Below are positions 44,775 through 52,810 of a DNA stretch of 64,000 bases, piece by piece; the stretch's first letter is position 1, and each line of letters begins with the position of its first letter. The stretch covers positions 1-64,000 of the forward strand of contig NZ_CP021249.1 of assembly GCF_017309955.1 (NCBI RefSeq), written 5' to 3'. Origin of the DNA: Novosphingobium sp. KA1. Its GTDB lineage: Bacteria > Pseudomonadota > Alphaproteobacteria > Sphingomonadales > Sphingomonadaceae. The notes under the pieces are model-generated. The model was not told the origin of the DNA. It made no database searches and was given only the letters and a program-made list of their open reading frames with translations. The position numbers and the translations under genes are program-made.

Positions 44775-45347
44775 ATGAAAATCGGTTACGCCCGCGTATC
44801 GACCGCCGAGCAGAACCTGGACCTCCAGCGTGATGCGCTGAAGGCTGCCGGCTGCGAGAAGGTCATCACCGACAAGGCCTCCGGGGCGACTGCCGCTCGC
44901 CCTGGATTGGAAAAGGTGAAGGAGCTGCTTCGCGCCGGCGACACACTGGTGGTCTGGCGCCTCGACAGGCTCGGCCGCTCGCTCCGTGATCTGATCGGAT
45001 GGATGACCTACCTCGACGAGGAAAAGGTCGGGCTGCTGAGCCTGCACGAGGCGATCGACACGACCACCACGTCGGGCAAGCTTACCTTCCACCTGTTCGG
45101 GGCATTGGCGGAGTTCGAGCGCAACCTGATCCGCGAGCGGACCCAGGCCGGTCTCACCGCAGCCCGCGCTCGCGGCAAGAAGGGTGGCCGGCCGGCCGCA
45201 CTCGGCAAGGACAAGCGCGACCTGCCCGTCAGGCTCTACCACGAGAACACGATGCCGATCGCCAAGATTTGCTCGATGCTCGGCATCTCCAAGCCAAAAC
45301 TCTACGCCTATGTGCGATCGGCCGAGACCAAGCCGGTAGCCGCGTAG
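44775..45347 (+). CDS. Serine resolvase (TniR/TnpR type)
   Basis: A complete 190-residue resolvase. The catalytic Ser is in GYARVS, the active helix is VVWRLDRLGRSLRDL, the E-helix region is FHLFGALAEFERNLIRERT, and a C-terminal HTH follows (MPIAKICSMLGISKPKLYAYV). It lies divergent from the truncated TniA-like gene with a 113-base gap, so both probably came from one transposon. The frame is intact. Confidence 0.85.
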   Translation: MKIGYARVSTAEQNLDLQRDALKAAGCEKVITDKASGATAARPGLEKVKELLRAGDTLVVWRLDRLGRSLRDLIGWMTYLDEEKVGLLSLHEAIDTTTTSGKLTFHLFGALAEFERNLIRERTQAGLTAARARGKKGGRPAALGKDKRDLPVRLYHENTMPIAKICSMLGISKPKLYAYVRSAETKPVAA

Positions 45348-45636
45348 CGACGCTCGCCGACAAATAGCGCGATCAGAATGCCGCCACTTAGCGCGAGCGT
45401 TTACACCGTTCGCGGTCCCGATCGGCCCAGCGTCCCCCGGAACCGTTCGTTATCGGGAAGGCATCTAAGCGGTCTGCACCATCCTTCATCTAAAGTTCTC
45501 CAAGCGCTTCTGAGGATTTTCGGGCGCACCAAAAGCACTTGCTCCTCCAGTGGCTGGAGCATGTAACCGCAATTTGCTCTCCTGCGGACGGGGGGCTGGA
45601 GGTGGCTTTTTGACGGCCCGTGTTGAAGCAATCGGT

Positions 45637-46839
45637 ATGTCTCGACGCTCATTAGTGGCGCGGCTGGTGGCCTGTGGAACCGGCTTGGTGCTCGGTTCTC
45701 CAACGCTCGCGCGACAGACTTCCCGGTCTGCGGGCTCGTGGAACTTCGGTGCGGCTCACCTCGAATGGGAGCCGCTGGAAGTCGGCACGGGTGATACCCT
45801 CCTTGTTTCGGCACAAGTGCGCGGAGTGCCGGTGCGGGCGGTGCTCGACAGTGGCAGCGGCGCGTCGATCATGAGCACGGCGCTCGCGGCGAAGCTCGGC
45901 TTGAACGATGGTGAGCGGCGCATGATTAGCGGGCTGAGCGCCAAGGCCCCGGTGCTGCTGGTCCGCGACATCGACGTACAGCTCGCCCGCGAAACCCGTC
46001 GCTTACCCTTTGCCGTCGTTGGTGATCTGAGTTCAGTGTCGGCGGCCTTCGGACGACCGATCGATATCCTCCTCGGTGCCGATATGTTCACGGGTAGCTG
46101 CATCGCGCTCGATTTCGCGAAAAGGCGTATGGCGGTCGTCAAGTCAGGCACGTTTCTCGCCGGTCCCGACTGGCGCGCTGTCGCGCTCGGGCGCGGTGCC
46201 AAGCAGGAGCTGTTCATTCGAGCTTCCGTCTCGGGTTTGCCTCCCGTGCCCTTGATGATCGATCTTGGCAGCTCGGCCGCGCTGATGCTCTCGTCGGCCT
46301 ATGCCCGCGATCAAGGGCTGTTGAACGGGAAGCTCGTCTCGACCGCGGCGATCGGCGGCGTCGATGGTGTGCGTATCAACGATGCTTTCACGATCCAGAA
46401 CATCAACATCGAAGGGCTTGGCGTCTCGAACGTCCCCACACTCGGGATGAGAGCTTGGCTCTCCACCAGCACGGTTGGCAATGTCGGCCTACCGCTGATC
46501 GCTCAATTCGACGTGGTGTTCGACGTGACCGCCGGATTCGTGTGGCTCCGGCCACTCGGTCCTCGTCGTCGCCTGCCGATGCTGAAGGACCGTAGCGGCC
46601 TTGGCCTCGCAGCCTCACCAACGGCGCTCACCGTTGTTCATGTGGCGGCGAACAGTCCCGCGGAAAAGGCTGGCTGGGCGGTCGGCGACCGGATCGTGGC
46701 GGTGAACGGCCATTCGATCGATGCGAACTATACGCGTGGGGAGCTCTGGCAAGTGCGCTCCCGGCCTGCTGGCACCCTCGTAAAGCTGACGATGGCCTCG
46801 GGTGATGTGCGCGAGCTCAGGCTGGCCGATTATTATTGA
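45637..46839 (+). CDS. Retropepsin-like aspartic protease with PDZ domain
   Basis: A 400-residue secreted or periplasmic protein. A signal-like N-terminus (MSRRSLVARLVACGTGLVLG) has a Tat-like double Arg. Two retropepsin-like repeats follow: the first has the active-site DSGSG in VRAVLDSGSGASIMS, the second has IDLGSSAALM with Leu in place of Ser/Thr. A C-terminal PDZ domain (GLGLAASPTALTVVHV to IVAVNGHSID) completes it. The second site may be non-catalytic. The ATG at 45637 was chosen for the signal sequence; an earlier GTG at 45550 exists. It converges on, and overlaps, the MerR gene by seven bases. Confidence 0.7.
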   Translation: MSRRSLVARLVACGTGLVLGSPTLARQTSRSAGSWNFGAAHLEWEPLEVGTGDTLLVSAQVRGVPVRAVLDSGSGASIMSTALAAKLGLNDGERRMISGLSAKAPVLLVRDIDVQLARETRRLPFAVVGDLSSVSAAFGRPIDILLGADMFTGSCIALDFAKRRMAVVKSGTFLAGPDWRAVALGRGAKQELFIRASVSGLPPVPLMIDLGSSAALMLSSAYARDQGLLNGKLVSTAAIGGVDGVRINDAFTIQNINIEGLGVSNVPTLGMRAWLSTSTVGNVGLPLIAQFDVVFDVTAGFVWLRPLGPRRRLPMLKDRSGLGLAASPTALTVVHVAANSPAEKAGWAVGDRIVAVNGHSIDANYTRGELWQVRSRPAGTLVKLTMASGDVRELRLADYY

Positions 46840-47252
46840 TCGGCTTGAGGGTGGCCTTTGCCGATCGCCTTCATGATCCGACAATCGGCCATGCGCGCCT
46901 TGGTGCAGCTCTGGCTGAGCATTGCCAACTCATCCCGCAACACCGCGAGTTGCGCCAGTCTCTCCTCCACATCCTTGAGGTGCTGAGCAGCGATAGCTGA
47001 GGCGGCACCACAATCCTGGTCCGGGTTCTGCGCCAGCCCCATCAACGAACGGATCTCGTCGACGGAGAAGCCAAGCCGGCGACCGTTGCGGATGAAGTGC
47101 AAACGCTCAATGTCACTGGCATCGTAGGTTCTGCGACCCGACGCCGTGCGAGGGGCGGATCGGAGCAACCCGATCGACTCATAAAAGCGGATCGTCGTCA
47201 CCTTCGTCGAGGTCTCGCTGGCGAGCTGCCCAATCATCACCGGCTTCATCAT
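46833..47252 (-). CDS. MerR-family metal-responsive regulator
   Basis: A 139-residue MerR regulator. The N-terminal winged helix (MIGQLASETSTKVTTIRFYESIGLL) is followed by a dimer helix and a metal-binding loop. Cysteines at 81, 116 and 124 (numbered from the first of two Mets) match the three-Cys pattern of CadR/PbrR-type sensors for Cd, Pb or Zn. It is divergent from the CDF gene with a MerR-like dyad in the 75-base gap. An AAGGA site precedes the ATGATG start. Confidence 0.8.
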   Translation of the reverse strand: MMKPVMIGQLASETSTKVTTIRFYESIGLLRSAPRTASGRRTYDASDIERLHFIRNGRRLGFSVDEIRSLMGLAQNPDQDCGAASAIAAQHLKDVEERLAQLAVLRDELAMLSQSCTKARMADCRIMKAIGKGHPQADQ

Positions 47253-47289
47253 GCCATCCTTGCTTATGCGAACGTGTCGCACATTTCGC

Positions 47290-47320
47290 TTGCTTCTACA
47301 GCGACTGGAGGTGGTAAGGA
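47290..47320 (+). promoter_or_regulatory. MerR-type promoter/operator
   Basis: A TTGCTT -35 hexamer is followed by CTTCTACAGCGACTGGAGG, an imperfect CTnCTACAG...CT-GAG dyad typical of MerR-family operators set within a long promoter spacer. It lies just upstream of the CDF gene at 47328. The -10 element is not clear. Confidence 0.5.
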
Positions 47321-47327
47321 AGGCCGC

Positions 47328-47954
47328 ATGAATGCTTCTACCGAAAGCTGCGGGTGCCACGGGGAGCCCGCGCGCGCGCAAACCGATCCGGCCTATCGCC
47401 GTGCGCTGCTGACCGTCGTGGTGCTCAACCTCGGCTTCGGAGTCGCCGAGCTGTTCGGCGGGTTCATCGCCGATAGCCAAGCGCTGAAAGCGGATTCCCT
47501 CGATTTTCTCGGGGACGGGTCGATCAGCCTTATCGGTCTTCTCGCGCTTGCCTGGTCCGCACGGGCGAGGGCAAAGGTCGCGCTGACGCAGGGGTTGTTT
47601 CTCGGTGCGCTTGGCGTGGGCGTAATCGGTTTCGCGATTTGGCGCGCCCTGAACGCAACCGCGCCCGATGCCGAACTGATGGGCACAATCGGCGTTGTCG
47701 CGCTCGCGATCAATGTCGTGTCCGCCTTGGTGCTTGCGCGTTTCCGGGAAGGGGACGCCAATGTTCGCGCGATCTGGCTGTTCAGCCGCAACGACGCGCT
47801 CGCCAACGTGGCGGTGATCGCCGCGGCCGGTCTGGTGGCGTGGACAGGAAGCGCCTGGCCGGACCTCGCCGTCGCCGGCCTCATCGCCCTCCTGTTCCTC
47901 CACTCCGCTTATGAAATCGTCACTGGCGCTCGGCGCGAATTGGGAGAGCGGTAG
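47328..47954 (+). CDS. Short cation diffusion facilitator (CDF) family transporter
   Basis: A 208-residue inner-membrane CDF protein with about six hydrophobic segments. It exchanges a divalent metal for protons, exporting it to the periplasm. The N-terminus is Cys-rich (TESCGCHGE). Helix 2 has ALKADSLDFLGDG and helix 5 SRNDALANV, so the metal-site His of the usual H-x3-D is Asp. The cytosolic C-terminal domain of most CDFs is absent. It is the first gene after the MerR promoter and abuts the FTR1 gene (one-base overlap). Confidence 0.75.
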   Translation: MNASTESCGCHGEPARAQTDPAYRRALLTVVVLNLGFGVAELFGGFIADSQALKADSLDFLGDGSISLIGLLALAWSARARAKVALTQGLFLGALGVGVIGFAIWRALNATAPDAELMGTIGVVALAINVVSALVLARFREGDANVRAIWLFSRNDALANVAVIAAAGLVAWTGSAWPDLAVAGLIALLFLHSAYEIVTGARRELGER

Positions 47955-49921
47955 TGCGTCTGCTCGCGTTGATCCGGGCAATGCTCTCGTTGCGGCTGCT
48001 CTCCGCGCTCGCGGCGCTGCTGATCCCTGCTGCGGCAATCGCCGAACCCGGCGACGTGCAAACCGCATGGCGGCTGCTCGACTATATGGCCGTCGATTAT
48101 GGCGGCGCGGTCGCCAACGGTCGGATCAAGAGCACGTCGGAATATGCCGAGATGACGGAGTTCGCCGCGTCGGTCTCGACACGGCTTCAGGGCCTGCCGG
48201 CGAAGCCGGAGCGTCAAGCCCTCATCCAGCGGGCTGCCAACCTCCAGGCGGTGATCGCGGAAAAGGGACCGACTGAACAGGTGGCAACATTGGCGCACGG
48301 GCTCGCGGCCGATCTGTTGCGCGCCTACCCGGTGCCGCTCGCGCCCGATAAGGCTCCGAACCTCGTCTCCAGCGATGCACTGTTCCGACAATCCTGCGCG
48401 TCCTGCCACGGGATGACGGGCAACGGCCGTGGCCCTGACGCCGCCAAGCTCGCTACGCCCCCGATTGCTTTCACCGATGCCGAGCGCGCGCGCCAGCGCA
48501 GCGTGTTCGCGCTCTATCAGGTGGTGACGCAAGGCATCGACGGGACCGCGATGCAGAGCTTCGCCGATCTGCCCAACGATCAGCGCTGGGCGTTAGCATT
48601 CCGAGCCGGGAGCTTCGCCTTCACGGATGCGCAGGCGCGCGAAGGCGAGCGGCTTTGGAAATCCGACCCGACCCTTCGCCGGCGCATTCCGGACCTGAAA
48701 ACCCTGGTCGCGCTCACCCCGGCCGCGCTCGGCGCGGCGATCGGCGACGCCAAGGCTGACCCAGTGCTCGCGTTCCTGCGTCGTCATCCCGAACAGGTGA
48801 TACAACAGGCTCCCGGCTCGCTCGCGGTCGCCCGCGCCAAACTCGCCGAAAGCGTGGCGGCTGCGCGGCGCGGCGATGCGCGCATGGCGAAAGAGCTGGC
48901 GCTGTCGGCCTATCTCGATGGGTTCGAGCCGATCGAGCCAACACTCACCGCGCGCGACGCGACGCTGATGGGTCGAATCGAGGGCGCGATGGGGGAGTTC
49001 CGCGCCTCGATCGACCGGGGCGCGTCGCCCGATGATCTCGCGGAGAAGGTCGCAGTACTGGGCGGCCTTTTCGACGATGCGGAAGCGGCGCTCGCGCCTG
49101 ATGCCGCCACCGAAGCGTCCACGTTCCTGGGCGCGTTCACGATCCTGCTGCGTGAAGGGCTCGAAGCCCTGCTCATCGTTGTCGCCATGATCGCGTTCCT
49201 GCGTAAAGCCGAGCGCGGCGAGGCGCTGCGGTACGTGCATGGCGGCTGGGTCAGCGCGATCATCGCGGGCGGGATCACCTGGGCGGTCGCCACCTATGCG
49301 ATCGGGATCAGCGGTGCGAGCCGGGAGCTGACGGAAGGGTTTGGCTCGCTGTTCGCCGCGGTCGTGCTGCTCTCGGTCGGGATTTGGATGCACGGCAAGG
49401 CGCAGGCCGATCAGTGGCAGCGCTATATTCGCGAGAAGATGTCGCGGGCGCTCTCGGGCGGGTCGGGCTGGTTCCTGTTCGGGCTGGCGTTCGTCGTAGT
49501 TTATCGCGAGGTCTTCGAGACGATCCTGTTCTATGCCGCGCTTTCGGCGCAAGGTGACAACGGGATGCTTCTCGCGGGGGCCGGGTCGGCGATTGGACTG
49601 CTCAGCCTGATCGCTTGGGCCATGCTTCGCTACAGTCGCAAGCTGCCGATCGCGCAGTTCTTCCGCTATAGCTCCTGGCTCATGGCGGTCCTGACCGTCG
49701 TGCTGGCGGGTAAAGGCGTCGCCGCGCTCCAGGAAGCCGGCCTTATCAACATCGCACCGCTCGCGGACGTGCCACGGCTGTCGATGCTCGGCGTGTTTCC
49801 CACTTGGCAATCGGTGCTGGCGCAACTCCTGATGGCGGTCGCCATTGCGGTCGGGTTCGCCTGGAACGGGCGCGACCGATCCCGCTCGGGTTCCGGCTCA
49901 GTGACCCTTGGTTCGAATTAG
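47954..49921 (+). CDS. Cytochrome c-FTR1 family metal permease
   Basis: A 655-residue protein starting with GTG. An N-terminal signal peptide (about 30 residues) leads to a periplasmic part with a heme c site C148-A-S-C151-H152. The FTR1 domain (about residues 390-640) has seven hydrophobic segments and both R-E-x-x-E motifs (R400-E404 in LLREGLEALL and R518-E522 in VYREVFETIL). Such proteins import Fe after oxidation; a relative, PbrT, takes up Pb(II). It is coupled to the CDF gene behind a MerR promoter, so a metal other than iron is plausible. Confidence 0.78.
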   Translation: MRLLALIRAMLSLRLLSALAALLIPAAAIAEPGDVQTAWRLLDYMAVDYGGAVANGRIKSTSEYAEMTEFAASVSTRLQGLPAKPERQALIQRAANLQAVIAEKGPTEQVATLAHGLAADLLRAYPVPLAPDKAPNLVSSDALFRQSCASCHGMTGNGRGPDAAKLATPPIAFTDAERARQRSVFALYQVVTQGIDGTAMQSFADLPNDQRWALAFRAGSFAFTDAQAREGERLWKSDPTLRRRIPDLKTLVALTPAALGAAIGDAKADPVLAFLRRHPEQVIQQAPGSLAVARAKLAESVAAARRGDARMAKELALSAYLDGFEPIEPTLTARDATLMGRIEGAMGEFRASIDRGASPDDLAEKVAVLGGLFDDAEAALAPDAATEASTFLGAFTILLREGLEALLIVVAMIAFLRKAERGEALRYVHGGWVSAIIAGGITWAVATYAIGISGASRELTEGFGSLFAAVVLLSVGIWMHGKAQADQWQRYIREKMSRALSGGSGWFLFGLAFVVVYREVFETILFYAALSAQGDNGMLLAGAGSAIGLLSLIAWAMLRYSRKLPIAQFFRYSSWLMAVLTVVLAGKGVAALQEAGLINIAPLADVPRLSMLGVFPTWQSVLAQLLMAVAIAVGFAWNGRDRSRSGSGSVTLGSN

Positions 49922-49961
49922 TGCAATGACATGAAAACCCTTCCGTGATAGAGGCAAGCTA

Positions 49962-50291
49962 GTGCGAGCCTTTTTGCCTTTCCTGACATGCCTGATGCTG
50001 GTCCTGACCAGCTTCTCCGGCATGGCCCATGCCGCCGATCTGGCGGGGGGAAGCATCGCGGGCGTTGAGTTCACGGTCCATACCGCCGGTGACATCGATC
50101 AGGTGCCATCGGACTCGGACAAGAATGTCCCGCATCATCACAATTATTGTCACGGACACGACGTCGGCGCGCCTGCGCGCACGACGATGGAATATACCCC
50201 CGTCCTCACAGTGCCCAAGCCGACAATCTCCGCCTCTGCGTCGCTCGACGGCCGCACCGGCATGGTCCATTTGAGGCCCCCCCAAGCCTGA
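49962..50291 (+). CDS. Secreted His-rich small protein (CzcI-like)
   Basis: A 109-residue protein with a clear signal peptide (MRAFLPFLTCLMLVLTSFSGMAHA). A histidine cluster (VPHHHNYCHGHD) looks metal-binding. Its size and position just ahead of czcC resemble the CzcI periplasmic proteins of Cupriavidus, though sequence similarity is not obvious to me. The GTG start at 49962 follows AGAGGCAA. It might deliver or buffer metal for the efflux complex. Confidence 0.5.
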   Translation: MRAFLPFLTCLMLVLTSFSGMAHAADLAGGSIAGVEFTVHTAGDIDQVPSDSDKNVPHHHNYCHGHDVGAPARTTMEYTPVLTVPKPTISASASLDGRTGMVHLRPPQA

Positions 50292-50351
50292 CGTCCGATT
50301 TGGGCGTGCGTTGGCGCGCCCCTGTCGATCATCGTCAGGAGTCCTATTTTC

Positions 50352-51629
50352 ATGAATCGTATCCTCGCGGCCATGCTGGCCGCAGCGTCTTGCGCCACGA
50401 TGGCGCAGGCGCAGGTCGGACCGTCCGCGCCTGTTGCGCAGGATGCGCCGGTCTACACGCTTGACCAAGCGGTCAGTGCAGCGGGCGGTTCGGCCCCTGC
50501 TGCGGAAGCGGCGACAGCTGGAATCGACGCGGCCCGTGCAGGTCGCACAGTCGCCGGCTTGCGGCCCAATCCGGTGGTTCAAGGCCAAGTCGAGAATGTC
50601 ATCGGCTCCGGGCCGTATCGGGGGGTCCGCAGCGCGGAAACCACGGTCGGCTTTGCGATCCCGATCGAGCTAGGCGGCAAGCGCGGCGCCCGCGTCGCGG
50701 TCGCCAATGCGCAATTGTCCCGGGCCGAGATCCAGGCCGCGATCATCGCGGCGGATGTCCGGCTTCAGGTAACGCAGCTCTATGTCGAAGCGGTCGCGGC
50801 CGATCGCCGGGTAATGACAGCCCGCGATCAGGCCCGGATCGCCAGCGATGCGCTGCGGGCCGCGAGCGTTCGCGTGCAGGCAGGGCGGGCATCGCCACTC
50901 GAGCAACAGCGCGCGGATGTCGCGCGTATCAATGCCGACGCCAATGTGGAGCGGCAGCTTCGCTTGGCCGAGGCGGCCCGCGCCAATCTGGCGCGTCGGA
51001 TCGGACGGCCGATCGACGGCCTGCTCGATGACACGCTGCTCGATCGCCTTCCCGATGTGAACGTCTATGGGCCGTTGGCACCGGTCAACACGACCGGCAC
51101 ACTCGCGCTGGCGGCAGCCAACGCGGATTTCTCCATTGCCGAAGCCGGCGTGCGGCTCGCGCGCGCCAATCGCGTGCCTGACCTGAACGTCGGGCCGTCG
51201 ATCCGCCGCCTGGAAGCGACCAACGACATGGCGGCGGTGTTCAGCGTGTCGATCCCGATCCCGGTGTTCAACAATGGTCGCGCCGCGATTGCGCAGGCGA
51301 CCGCGCAGCGGACCCAGGCGGATGCGCAGCGCCGCGTGACCGCGCTCGACATCGAACAGGCGATCACGGACGCGCAGGCGCAGGCGGCCAATGCCGCAAC
51401 GACGGCTCGTGCGGCGTCGGGGCCGGCGCTGGCGGCTGCACAGGAGGCCGCCCGCATCGCGCGGATCGGCTATCGCGAGGGCAAGTTCGGCCAGCTCGAA
51501 TTGCTCGATGCTGAACGCACGCTCGCCGAAACGCGGGTCGCCGCGATCGACGCGCTTGCCAATTACCAGAATGCCCGCGCGCAAGTGGAGCGACTGACCG
51601 CTCGTGCGCCCAATGGGGGGAATCAGTGA
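50352..51629 (+). CDS. czcC: Outer-membrane channel of a CzcCBA metal efflux system
   Basis: A 425-residue TolC-family outer-membrane factor with a signal peptide ending near AQAQ. Two repeats of the TolC barrel-plus-helical-tunnel structure are suggested by PVVQGQVENVIG and PDLNVGPSIRRL. Long Ala/Gln-rich helices follow. It forms the exit duct for CzcB and CzcA. The stop overlaps the czcB start. Confidence 0.8.
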   Translation: MNRILAAMLAAASCATMAQAQVGPSAPVAQDAPVYTLDQAVSAAGGSAPAAEAATAGIDAARAGRTVAGLRPNPVVQGQVENVIGSGPYRGVRSAETTVGFAIPIELGGKRGARVAVANAQLSRAEIQAAIIAADVRLQVTQLYVEAVAADRRVMTARDQARIASDALRAASVRVQAGRASPLEQQRADVARINADANVERQLRLAEAARANLARRIGRPIDGLLDDTLLDRLPDVNVYGPLAPVNTTGTLALAAANADFSIAEAGVRLARANRVPDLNVGPSIRRLEATNDMAAVFSVSIPIPVFNNGRAAIAQATAQRTQADAQRRVTALDIEQAITDAQAQAANAATTARAASGPALAAAQEAARIARIGYREGKFGQLELLDAERTLAETRVAAIDALANYQNARAQVERLTARAPNGGNQ

Positions 51630-52807
51630 TGAAGAGCTTTTATCTCGCGGGCGCGGCGTCGCTCGCCCTGCTCTTGGCTGCCTGCGGCGGCAAGGATGGC
51701 GGAAACGAGGCAACTGCCGAAGGCGCAGCTGCCAATGAGACGGCAGCGGGCACGGAAAAGGGCGGTGCTGAAGGCGGTCATGCCGGTGAAGGCGTCGTCA
51801 CATTGGGTGCCGACCAGATCGCCACAGCGGGCGTCCAGGTCGGACGGCCGATCATCGGCGGGGCCGGGACGATCGAGCTGCCCGCGATCATCGAGGGCGA
51901 CCCACAGGGAACGCAGGTCGTCTCGGCCGCAATTGCGGGACGCGTGGTCGCGCTCACCCGTAACCTCGGCCAATCGGTCGGACGCGGCCAGACCATTGCG
52001 GTCATCGAAAGCCGCGAGGCGGCGCAGATCAAGGGCGAGGTCGAGGCGGCGCGGGCGCGGCTTCAGCTCGCTAATTCGAACCTCGCGCGCGAACAGCGGC
52101 TGTTCGCGCAGAGAGTCTCCCCTGAACAGGATCTGATCGCCGCCCGCACAGCGGCGACGGAGGCGCGGATCGCCCTGACGCAGGCGCAGAGCATGGTTTC
52201 GGCGGCGGGTGTCGGCGGCGGCGGGCTCAACCGGCTCGGCATTGCCGCGCCGATCTCGGGCCAGATCATTGCGCGCCCCGTGACGCTGGGACAAACGGTC
52301 GCGGCGGATGCCGAACTCTATCGCATCGCCAACCTGAGCCAGGTGTCGATCGCGCTTAATCTCAAGCCCGAGGATGCGGGCCGGGTGCGTCCCGGCAATA
52401 CGGTGCTGGTGAAGGCGGCAGGCCGTCAGGCGACCGCCCGCGTGACCTTCGTGTCGCCGGCGCTTGATCCGCAGACGCGGCTCGTGCCTGCGCTCGCCAC
52501 CCTCGACAATCGCGGTGGCGAATGGCGGGTCGGCGAGCCTGTGACGGCAGCCGTGCAGCTCACGGGCAGCGGCGGGAGCGGGGCGGTCCGCGTGCCGACG
52601 ACGGCGGTCCAGAGTTTCGAGGGCAAGTCGGTCGTGTTCGTGCGCACGCCCACCGGCTTCAAGGCGACCCCGGTCCAGCTCGGCGATGCGTCGGGCGACA
52701 CGGTGATCGTCCGGTCGGGCCTGACCGGCAACGAACAGATCGCCACCACCGGAAGTTTCACGCTCAAGGCCGAGATCGGCAAGGGCGAAGCGAGCCACGA
52801 GGATTAA
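51629..52807 (+). CDS. czcB: Membrane-fusion subunit of CzcCBA
   Basis: A 392-residue HlyD-like periplasmic adaptor. A lipoprotein signal with lipobox LLLAAC is near residue 20, followed by a Gly/Glu-rich linker. A barrel-sandwich hybrid domain is split by an alpha-hairpin (EVEAARARLQLANSNLAREQRLF). A beta-barrel and membrane-proximal domain complete it (TTAVQSFEGKSVVFVRT). It links CzcA to CzcC. The ATG at 51629 overlaps the czcC stop. Confidence 0.82.
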   Translation: MKSFYLAGAASLALLLAACGGKDGGNEATAEGAAANETAAGTEKGGAEGGHAGEGVVTLGADQIATAGVQVGRPIIGGAGTIELPAIIEGDPQGTQVVSAAIAGRVVALTRNLGQSVGRGQTIAVIESREAAQIKGEVEAARARLQLANSNLAREQRLFAQRVSPEQDLIAARTAATEARIALTQAQSMVSAAGVGGGGLNRLGIAAPISGQIIARPVTLGQTVAADAELYRIANLSQVSIALNLKPEDAGRVRPGNTVLVKAAGRQATARVTFVSPALDPQTRLVPALATLDNRGGEWRVGEPVTAAVQLTGSGGSGAVRVPTTAVQSFEGKSVVFVRTPTGFKATPVQLGDASGDTVIVRSGLTGNEQIATTGSFTLKAEIGKGEASHED

Positions 52808-52810
52808 GCC

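Noticed and set aside
46833..48068. A long 411-residue MerR fusion protein
   Set aside because: Only the last 139 residues are MerR; the upstream part is antisense to the CDF gene. An ATGATG with an AAGGA site sets the start at 47252.
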